From an uncultured Myxococcales bacterium (GTDB lineage: Bacteria; Myxococcota_A; UBA9042): a stretch of 20,741 nt of DNA. The position numbers and the translations under genes are program-made. Of the stretch, positions 9,693-16,458 are shown one piece after another. The DNA lies in contig CALGHC010000288.1 of assembly GCA_937915965.1 (NCBI GenBank), forward strand, positions 1 through 20,741. The letters are read 5' to 3'. Position 1 is the stretch's first letter. Each line of letters begins with the position of its first letter. The notes under the pieces were generated by a model. The model made no database searches and was not told where the DNA came from. It saw nothing but the letters and a program-made list of their open reading frames with translations.

Positions 9693-12600
9693 CTAGGGCT
9701 TCTGCGGCGGGTGCGTGCTGTTGCGCGGATGCGGGCTCGAGGTCAACAGCCAGTCGTCAGCGTTGACGTTTGTGTCCCAACTGTGGCCTGCGTAGTAGTC
9801 CCCAGCGAGCGGATCGTCGATGTTGACCCCGCACTGCCACGGCGAGTCCTTGCGAATCATTGTGCCAGAATCAGGCTTCTTGCCCTCTTCGGCGGGTGTC
9901 GGGCTGGGCGCTCCCTTGTTGCCCTCGGCGTTGAAGTTCGGCTCGCTTGAGTTCGCGTAGCGCCAGGCCACCTGGTCGGCCTGGAGCTTGCCGCTGGGGA
10001 ACTTCTGCGCGTCCGACCGCACCAGGCGCCAGGCGTCATCGTATTCTGCGTCCCAGGTGTAGCCGACAAAGTCCGCCTGGGCCTTGAGCTGCAGCGAAGA
10101 CGCGGCGTTGACGACCAGGAGGAAGCCGTGCGCCGGGATGCTCGTGCCAGGCGGGAAGAATGGCATCTGCGACTGCCAGCTTTGATTCCCCTTCTTGAGC
10201 TGCAACAGCATGCTCATGGGCTTGCCCGTGTCGTCGCTCGTGCCGGTGAGATCGACGGCGTGGGCGCCGGGATTGTAGAGCTCGACAAACTCCTCTTTGA
10301 TCAATGCGCCGCCCTGACCGTCGTCGGCGTGGATACGAACCTGGCTGATGAGGATCGTATCGGAGCAGGTCTCCGTCAGCAGGCTGCAGACCTCGCCGGT
10401 CTTGCAGATACCGCCGCAGTCCGTCAGCACACACTTCGCGCCCTTCGGAGCGAAGTTGCACGCCTTGCCAAGCGGGCAGGTCCCGTTGCACGCGGGCTCG
10501 TAGACTTGGCTCATGTACGACTGCGGCTCGGGCGCGGCCATGAGGATCCAGTCCGAGCTGTCCGCGTTGCTGTCGCGACCATTGCCGAGCAGGTACTCGC
10601 TCCCCGCGGGTGCCAGCGTCGTCGCGTCCGATGAAGCCGTTGCCTTGCGCTGCAGGGCTTTGCCAGGTGGCGGGGTCGCCGCCGTAGTGCCCGACGAGGT
10701 CTTGGCGGATCCCCAACCGACCATGTCGAGTTCGGCGCCGACGCGCGGATCCCACAGCTGCACCGCGCCACCCAGAGCCTGCAAACCGACACCATCGACG
10801 ACCAGATCGCAGCCGCCGTGGGTCTTTGCCCAGTCTGCGCTGCAGATCGTCGCATAGCGGCCTGGCTCAAGGGTCATGCCGGCGGGGAACTGAACGACGG
10901 TCTGCGGCCAGGGATCGTTGGGTAGGGCGGTGAATCCCTTGAGGCGCAATTGCACGCCGGCGAGGTCGACCGGATCGCTCGAGGGGTTGTGCACCTCGAC
11001 GAACTGGCTGTTGGGCTCCGCGGCGGTTCCCGGGAAGAGTTCACTGAGGACGACGTGCCCCTTGGAGTCGGGCAGGCACTGGCCAGCGATCGCGCTGCAG
11101 ACTTCGCCGGCGGCGCAGCCCGCGTGGCAGAGGGTATCGATCGCGCAGGAGTCGGCTCCGGGACCGGCGAGGTCACAGGCCTTAGCGAAGCCGCAGGTGC
11201 CTGCGCACGCGGGCTCGTACCAGCCGGCGTTGAGACTCTGGGGCTCCGGCGCGACGCGCACGACAAAGTCCTTGCTGCTGTCGTCGGTGTCCCAACCGTT
11301 GCCTGCGAGCCACTGCGATTGCCAAATGGCCATCGTCGTTGCATCGGCGTTGGCGCCGGCCCGACGCTCAAGCGAGTTCTGAGAGGGCCACGGCGCCGCC
11401 GGTGCGCCTGACGGCACAGCGGCGCCGGCGCCCCACGCGACGTGGTCGTGCTGCAATGTGTGCGGCACGTCAAAGATGCGCAGCTGCATTCCGGTGGGGC
11501 TCAGGGCCAGCTCGGGGCTGACGAGGTCAACCGACTTGCCGCCGATGACCTTGGCGGCCGCGCCGATCAGGAAGTAGCCATACGGCTTCATGTTGGTGCC
11601 AGCAGGCAGCGTAGCGATCACCTGCCAGTCGGCCTTGTCTTCGCTGGCAGCGGGCCGCGCCATGACGACGTAGTCGCCAAGGTCGGGCTGCTGCGGGCTG
11701 GGATTGTGCAGCTCGATGAAGTCGTCGCTCGGGTCGCAGGGCACACCAACGTACAGCTCGCTGAAGACCAGGTGCTGACTGCCCTGGAAGACACAGAACG
11801 GCACCGGCTCGTCGTTGCAGGAGGCATAGCTGCCACACGAGCCGGCCGCCTTGCTGTAGACACAACCCACGCCGGCCTCGCAGGCATCCGCCGTGCAGAT
11901 GTTCACGTCATCGCAGTCGATCGCGGCGCCCTTGCACACCCCGACGATGCACTCGTCCTGATCGGTGCAGACCTCGCCGTCATCGCAGGGCCCAACCTCG
12001 TCGATGTACTTGCAGCCGCTCACCGGTTCGCAGCTGTCCTTGGTGCATGCGTTCTGGTCGTCGCAACTCTTCTTGCTGCCAGCAGAGCACGTGCCGCTCT
12101 GGCACTTGTTGGCCTCGAAGCATTTGTCGCCGTAGGGGCATTCCTTGCCGTTCATGGGCAGGCTGTCCTTCTTGCAGCCGGTCGCCGGTTCGCAGCTATA
12201 TTCGTAGCAGGCGCCGCCCTCGTCGCAGGCCTTCGGCCCACCCGATGTGCAGCCCCCCTTGCCGTCGCAGGCGTCGGGGGCCGTGCACTTGTCGCCGTCC
12301 TCGCACGGGATCGGCAGCTGCACCGGCGCGTTGCCACAACCACCCGAGTAGGGACTGCAGAACTCGGTGGTGCAGGTGTTGCCGTCGTCGCAGTCCTTGA
12401 CCGCGTCCACGAGCGCGCCGACGCAGCCACCGCTCGCGCACAGATCCTCCTTGGTGCACGGATCGCCGTCGTCACACGCGAGCCCCTCCATGGAGGCGAC
12501 ATTGTGGCTGCAGCCAAATGGCAGCAGCTCGGGGTCACAGGCATCCTTGCTGCACGGGTTCTTGTCGTCGCAGGGGTTCGTGACGCCCTTGCAAGCGCCG

Positions 12601-15236
12601 CCACCGCAGGTGTCATTGATGGTGCACGGGTTGCCGTCGACGCACGGCACCACGGGCTTGAGCACGCTGCACTTCCAGGCTGTCGGGCCCTTGGTCGGAT
12701 CGACCACGCACGCGTTGACGAAACAAGCCGTGTTCTTCGAGCCATCGCAGGCGTTGTAGCCCACTGTATCGGGGTCGAAGAAGCACTTCTTGACGCCGGA
12801 TGCGGACACGCACTTGTGGCTGCCTGCGCACGGATCCTCGATGTCGTACTTCGCGCAATCCTCGTTGGTCGAGCAGTCGCACTGATAGACGCCGGAGTTG
12901 CACACTCCCTGGAAGCACGTGTCGTCCTTGGTGCACGGCTCCGAGTCGCTGCAAGGCGCCGTGTTGGTCACGAACACGCAACCCAGGTCAGGGTCGCAGA
13001 CGTCGTCGGTGCAAGAGTTCGAGTCGTTGCAGACGATCTTCAAGCCCACGCACGCGCCCTCGTCGCAGACGTCGTCCTTGGTGCAGCCGTTGCTGTCCTC
13101 GCAGGGGGCGCCGTCGCTGCCGGCGATCGGCTGGAGCTCGCACTTGCCATCGACGCATGCGTTGGCGAGGCACGGCGAACCGGCGGCCCCCGAGCAGATC
13201 ACCGCGCTGCCCTCTGCCACCGCGCAGTGGTTGTCGATGCACGCCCAGCTTGCGCTGCACATGCCGGTCGGTACGGCCTTGCCGGCGCAGTCGGCGTCGC
13301 CGGTGCACTCGCACGAAGCCTTGCCGGCGCAGATGCCGTCGGCGCAGACGTCCTCGCTGGTGCATGGGTTGCCGTCGTCGCAGCCCGCCGCCGAGACCTC
13401 GCCCTGGCACTTGCCGAAGCTGCATTTGTCGCCAAACGTGCAGAGGTCACCGTCGTCGCAGGGCACCTGATCGGCGGCCGACGCGGGCACGTGAGTGCAG
13501 CCCTGGACTGGATCGCAAGAGTCGAGTGAGCAGACCGAATCGTCGTCGCAGTTGACGCTGTCGCCGATGCATCCACCGTTCCAGCATTGGTCGAAGATCG
13601 TACAGTTGTTGTCGTCGTTGCAGGGCGAACCGTTGATCTTCAGCCCGGCGGCACACTCGCCAGTCGTCGGATCACAGGCGGTCTTCTGGCAAGCGGCGTC
13701 GCCGCTCGCGTCGCAAAAGACCTCCGAGTTGTCCTCGACATGACAGTGCTTGTTGGTCCCGCCACCGACGCACGCGAGCTTGCCGTTGCACGCGTTGTTG
13801 TCGTCGTAGGGCGCGCAATCGGCGTCGGTCGAACAGGCGCACGCGTTGACGCCCGACACGCACTTGCTGCTCTGACAGTAGTCCTGAACAGTGCACGGGT
13901 TGCCGTCGTCGCAGGGTGTCTTCGCCAGCGCCTTGTGGGCGCAGCCGGTCTTGGGCGCGCAGGTATCTTCAGTACAGGCGGTGCCGTCGTCGCAGGCGTC
14001 GGGCACGCCTTTGCACTTGCCGAGCACGCACTTGTCGCTGACCGTGCAGAGGTTGTCGTCATCGCAAGGGCCCGAGACCTTGACCACGGGCACACATGCG
14101 CCGACGACGCACTGGAAGCTCGCCTGGCACTTGCCGAGCTGAAGGGCGGCGCAATCGCTGTCAACCTTGCAGCCGGCCGCGACGAGCTTTTTGCACTGCG
14201 GGTCGCAGCCGAAGATCGGGTTGCCGTTGTTCGAGCCCGCGTCGCATTCCTCCGTGACCTGATTCATCACGCCGTCACCGCAGACCGCGCCCACGCAGGT
14301 GCCAAACGCGCAGGCCATGTCCTTGGCGGTGCAGTCGACGATCCCGTCGAAGTCGGTTCCGGTGGCGTTGCAGGTCACGGCCTGACTCTTGCCCGAGAGC
14401 GCCAGGCAGCCTTTCTCGCCCGGCGTACAGAAGATCGTCTTGCACTCGGCCTGAATCAGGTAGGTGTTCTCGACGCAGGCCTTGCCCTCTGCACACGACT
14501 CGAACTTGCCCACCGTCCCGCCGTTGCCGGCGCAGGCGATGATTTCGTTGCCCTCGCACCATTTGCCGTTCGGCGTGCACAGGCTGGCGATGCAGTTGCC
14601 CGAGCCGCCGCAGTGCTCGCCGTTGGCGCATAGAGTCGGACCCTCGGCGTAGCCATCGCCAATCGCGTTGCAAAGCGCCCAATGATCGCCCACGCAGAGC
14701 TTCTCACCGGGGAAGCAGCTCACCGGCGGACCGCTTGTATCGGGGGCGCCGCCATCTTCGGTGTCGGCCGCGTCGTCGCTGTCGGACCCGATGCCGCTGT
14801 CGCCGTCCGCTTCGTCAGGCACGTCCCCTTCTTGAGTCTCTGCCGCGGTGACGTCGCCGTCCGGGTCAGCGACCGCATCACCAGGGTCGCCATCGGCCGC
14901 GTCCGCGCCGACGACGTCGACGTCGACGTCGGGGGAAGTGACAGAATCGGCGTCGCCCTTGGTGTCGGGCGGTTTGACGGTGTCGACTTTGGGGATGTCG
15001 ATCTCGAATTGGATGTCGGGGCCGCTGGCGTCGACGACGTCGACCTTGGTGGCGGTGTCGGCGGTGTCCTTCGGCGGCGGCGCGGTGCCGGTATCCGGCG
15101 GATCAACCGGATCGGGGTTGAGCAGGCTGCAGCCGGACAACGATGCGCTTGCCAGGGCGACGACCGCGAACGAGGCGCAGAGATGGTAGCGAAGGAGGGG
15201 GGGGCGAAGGAGGAGGGAGCGATGAAGGCGCGACAT
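9693..15236 (-). CDS. Giant cysteine-repeat lipoprotein with three lamin-tail domains
   Basis: Predicted 1847-residue lipoprotein of unknown function. I start it at the ATG at 15236, which has GAGGA 5 bases upstream and gives a signal peptide ending in LSGC (acylated Cys36); the frame upstream is not signal-like. An Asp/Thr/Pro-rich stalk (37-170) is followed by cysteine modules (172-316) like those of the IgGFc-type lipoprotein in this window. Then comes one Myxococcus-type cysteine repeat (about 317-350, CGDGVMNQ to ECDAG). About twenty CTDC-type repeats follow (390-1129, core C-[DE]-D-x3-CT-x-D-x-C). Three lamin-tail-like domains begin near 1153 (HLVFSELYVG), 1393 (HVVLSELFPG) and 1628 (ILISQVRIHA), separated by homologous cysteine linkers starting YEPAC-x-GTC. 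Each ends in a similar G-x4-D-x-W/F element followed by a proline motif. Disulfide-rich, acidic and repetitive, it looks like a surface or matrix protein, possibly calcium-binding. Adhesion is inference. Confidence 0.87.
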   Translation of the reverse strand: MSRLHRSLLLRPPLLRYHLCASFAVVALASASLSGCSLLNPDPVDPPDTGTAPPPKDTADTATKVDVVDASGPDIQFEIDIPKVDTVKPPDTKGDADSVTSPDVDVDVVGADAADGDPGDAVADPDGDVTAAETQEGDVPDEADGDSGIGSDSDDAADTEDGGAPDTSGPPVSCFPGEKLCVGDHWALCNAIGDGYAEGPTLCANGEHCGGSGNCIASLCTPNGKWCEGNEIIACAGNGGTVGKFESCAEGKACVENTYLIQAECKTIFCTPGEKGCLALSGKSQAVTCNATGTDFDGIVDCTAKDMACAFGTCVGAVCGDGVMNQVTEECDAGSNNGNPIFGCDPQCKKLVAAGCKVDSDCAALQLGKCQASFQCVVGACVPVVKVSGPCDDDNLCTVSDKCVLGKCKGVPDACDDGTACTEDTCAPKTGCAHKALAKTPCDDGNPCTVQDYCQSSKCVSGVNACACSTDADCAPYDDNNACNGKLACVGGGTNKHCHVEDNSEVFCDASGDAACQKTACDPTTGECAAGLKINGSPCNDDNNCTIFDQCWNGGCIGDSVNCDDDSVCSLDSCDPVQGCTHVPASAADQVPCDDGDLCTFGDKCSFGKCQGEVSAAGCDDGNPCTSEDVCADGICAGKASCECTGDADCAGKAVPTGMCSASWACIDNHCAVAEGSAVICSGAAGSPCLANACVDGKCELQPIAGSDGAPCEDSNGCTKDDVCDEGACVGLKIVCNDSNSCTDDVCDPDLGCVFVTNTAPCSDSEPCTKDDTCFQGVCNSGVYQCDCSTNEDCAKYDIEDPCAGSHKCVSASGVKKCFFDPDTVGYNACDGSKNTACFVNACVVDPTKGPTAWKCSVLKPVVPCVDGNPCTINDTCGGGACKGVTNPCDDKNPCSKDACDPELLPFGCSHNVASMEGLACDDGDPCTKEDLCASGGCVGALVDAVKDCDDGNTCTTEFCSPYSGGCGNAPVQLPIPCEDGDKCTAPDACDGKGGCTSGGPKACDEGGACYEYSCEPATGCKKDSLPMNGKECPYGDKCFEANKCQSGTCSAGSKKSCDDQNACTKDSCEPVSGCKYIDEVGPCDDGEVCTDQDECIVGVCKGAAIDCDDVNICTADACEAGVGCVYSKAAGSCGSYASCNDEPVPFCVFQGSQHLVFSELYVGVPCDPSDDFIELHNPSPQQPDLGDYVVMARPAASEDKADWQVIATLPAGTNMKPYGYFLIGAAAKVIGGKSVDLVSPELALSPTGMQLRIFDVPHTLQHDHVAWGAGAAVPSGAPAAPWPSQNSLERRAGANADATTMAIWQSQWLAGNGWDTDDSSKDFVVRVAPEPQSLNAGWYEPACAGTCGFAKACDLAGPGADSCAIDTLCHAGCAAGEVCSAIAGQCLPDSKGHVVLSELFPGTAAEPNSQFVEVHNPSSDPVDLAGVQLRLKGFTALPNDPWPQTVVQFPAGMTLEPGRYATICSADWAKTHGGCDLVVDGVGLQALGGAVQLWDPRVGAELDMVGWGSAKTSSGTTAATPPPGKALQRKATASSDATTLAPAGSEYLLGNGRDSNADSSDWILMAAPEPQSYMSQVYEPACNGTCPLGKACNFAPKGAKCVLTDCGGICKTGEVCSLLTETCSDTILISQVRIHADDGQGGALIKEEFVELYNPGAHAVDLTGTSDDTGKPMSMLLQLKKGNQSWQSQMPFFPPGTSIPAHGFLLVVNAASSLQLKAQADFVGYTWDAEYDDAWRLVRSDAQKFPSGKLQADQVAWRYANSSEPNFNAEGNKGAPSPTPAEEGKKPDSGTMIRKDSPWQCGVNIDDPLAGDYYAGHSWDTNVNADDWLLTSSPHPRNSTHPPQKP
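11850..14070 (-). repeat. Tandem CTDC-type cysteine-repeat coding region
   Basis: About twenty divergent copies of a short cysteine repeat are encoded here, visible in the DNA as recurring GCCGTCGTCGCA-like blocks. Two types alternate: a longer one (C-x-D-x3-CT-x2-D-x-C-x2-G-x-C-x-G) and a shorter one (CDD-x3-CT-x-D-x-CDP-x2-GC). Three longer spacers opening with C-x-C, then D-x-DC or N-x-DCA, and containing an ACVxG or NAC segment recur between groups, so there is a higher-order repeat. Copies are too divergent to be a recent expansion. Confidence 0.8.
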
Positions 15237-15425
15237 ATTCGTCCTCGTCAGCGTGCACAGGGCTCGGCGCGGGCGGCGCGGGAAGGCGGCGTTGAGACCA
15301 CCGGAGGAACCACGCCGGGCTCGTCGCACCAAGGTACCGGGATAGCGGGAGACGCCGCAAGTCCACGCGGGCACGGCAGCGCGCGATCGGGGTCGATCGG
15401 GGTGCAGGCGTGCGCGACCTCATTC
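15237..15425 (-). promoter_or_regulatory. Upstream region of the giant lipoprotein gene, with 10-bp-spaced direct repeat
   Basis: These 189 bases lie between the pseudouridine synthase stop and the giant lipoprotein start, both on the minus strand. GATCGGGGT occurs at 15385-15393 and 15395-15403, exactly one helical turn apart, and CGATC/GATCG within it is also inverted, which is operator-like. I find no convincing -10/-35 pair. GAGGA (15246 to 15242) is the ribosome site for the lipoprotein. Confidence 0.3.
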
Positions 15426-16187
15426 TCAGAACTGTTCGTCACTACGGAGGAACCGCCACATCCCCGGCGCGAGGTCGGCCAAGCGCACGTTGCCGATGCG
15501 GATCCGCCGCAGCGCGAGGACGTCGAGGCCGACGGCGACGCACATCCGGCGAATCTGCCGCTTGCGGCCTTCGCGCAGGACGAAGCGCAGACGACTCGGC
15601 TCGAGGATGTCAATGCGGGCACGCTCCAGGAGCCGGCCGTCGAGCTCCAGGCCATGTCGCAAGAGGTCGTGGCGACGGCGGTCGAGTTCGCCACGGACGC
15701 GGACGATGTACTCCTTCTCTGCGCGCTCGTCAGCGACCTGGTGGCTGCCGATCAGGCGGCGCGCGACCCTGCCATCGGCGGTCAGCACGAGCAAGCCGGT
15801 CGAGTCGATGTCGAGGCGACCGGCGGGCGCAAGACCGCGGCGCCAGCCGTTGGGCAGTGGCCCCCTGCCCCACGGCCCGGCGCTGCAGCGCGGGTCGCGG
15901 CAGTCCGCCGTGAGCAGATCGATCGCGGCCGTGTAGCCGTCTTCGGCCTGTCCCGACACCACCCCAAGTGGTTTGTTGTAGATCACCGTCGCCTTTGCCT
16001 CCTGGGCACGGCGTGCTGCTGCGTCCAACTCGACCGTCTGGGCGCGCAGCACCTTGGTCCCGAGCACGTCGACAACGACGCCATCGACACGGACCCGGCC
16101 AGCGGCGATGAAGGTGTCGGCCTCGCGCCGCGAGCACAGTCCAAGCTCAGACAGGCGTTTGGAGAGCCGCAGGGGCTGATCGTCCAT
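15426..16187 (-). CDS. rluF: RsuA/RluF-family 23S rRNA pseudouridine synthase
   Basis: Converts a uridine in ribosomal RNA to pseudouridine. From the ATG at 16187 it is 253 residues. It has an N-terminal S4 RNA-binding domain (about 6-52, RLSKRLSELGLCSRREAD), the YNKPLGVVS motif, and the catalytic GRLDIDSTGLL with nucleophile Asp126. The C-terminal block contains EGRKRQIRRMC, RIRIGNV and GMWRFL. That last block is closer to RluF (RQIRRMC, NV-x-L, G-x-WR) than to RsuA or RluB, hence the symbol, but the exact target uridine is not certain. Between the first motif and GRLD there is a somewhat long segment rich in Cys, Arg, Gly and Pro (CRDPRCSAGPWGRG). The frame is open a further 168 codons upstream, but that stretch overlaps the secA 5' region and has no family similarity. 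The ribosome site is weak. It is divergent from secA. Confidence 0.87.
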   Translation of the reverse strand: MDDQPLRLSKRLSELGLCSRREADTFIAAGRVRVDGVVVDVLGTKVLRAQTVELDAAARRAQEAKATVIYNKPLGVVSGQAEDGYTAAIDLLTADCRDPRCSAGPWGRGPLPNGWRRGLAPAGRLDIDSTGLLVLTADGRVARRLIGSHQVADERAEKEYIVRVRGELDRRRHDLLRHGLELDGRLLERARIDILEPSRLRFVLREGRKRQIRRMCVAVGLDVLALRRIRIGNVRLADLAPGMWRFLRSDEQF

Positions 16188-16274
16188 CGGATTCTTGGTC
16201 TCCGCTGCCGCTGGGCGAGAGGGGGGAGGGAGCTGCGCTCGCTGCCACGTTTTTCCAGCATGCACGCCCGCATG

Positions 16275-16298
16275 GCTTGCAGCCGCCGAGCCGCAAGC
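16275..16298. repeat. Short inverted repeat in the rluF-secA intergenic region
   Basis: GCTTGC (16275-16280) and GCAAGC (16293-16298) form a 6-bp inverted repeat with a 12-base spacer, about 25 bases upstream of the candidate secA -10 element. It could be an operator or a chance hairpin; nothing else in the 271-base gap suggests a small RNA or leader peptide. Confidence 0.3.
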
Positions 16299-16318
16299 TA
16301 TCGTGTCAGTCGACGTTC

Positions 16319-16327
16319 TGCTAGTGT
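16319..16327 (+). promoter_or_regulatory. Candidate secA promoter, extended -10 TGCTAGTGT
   Basis: TG-C-TAGTGT fits an extended -10 (TGn plus a TATAAT-like hexamer) and would place transcription start near 16334, giving a leader of about 125 bases before secA. No good -35 is visible. The same TGCTAGT core appears upstream of the kinase gene at the right end (19459), which raises its credibility. Confidence 0.4.
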
Positions 16328-16458
16328 CCGCCGCCCTCCGACCCGGGGGGCAACCGAGTTGGCGCTGGCATCCCCAGGCCGCCCTGGTCCGCCCCGAGGC
16401 GACCGCAATCCGCCCCTCCGCCCCGGCCGCTGGCTCGCACGCCGGAAGAAGACGCACC

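Noticed and set aside
9690..9695. TAGAAT as a firm promoter for the ABC-F gene
   Set aside because: It matches a -10 well but lacks a -35 and overlaps a stop codon in a region where chance matches are likely, so I list it only as a possibility.
11442..13529. A 695-codon open frame on the plus strand opposite the giant lipoprotein
   Set aside because: It is the antisense of the cysteine-repeat region. Its long length follows from the repeated GC-rich codons; the product is a Val/Ala/Arg-rich string with no domain and no ribosome site.
16195..16458. An N-terminal extension of SecA from the upstream in-frame start
   Set aside because: The extra 88 residues are Ala/Pro/Arg-rich and not SecA-like, whereas the ATG at 16459 has a ribosome site and the normal N-terminus.
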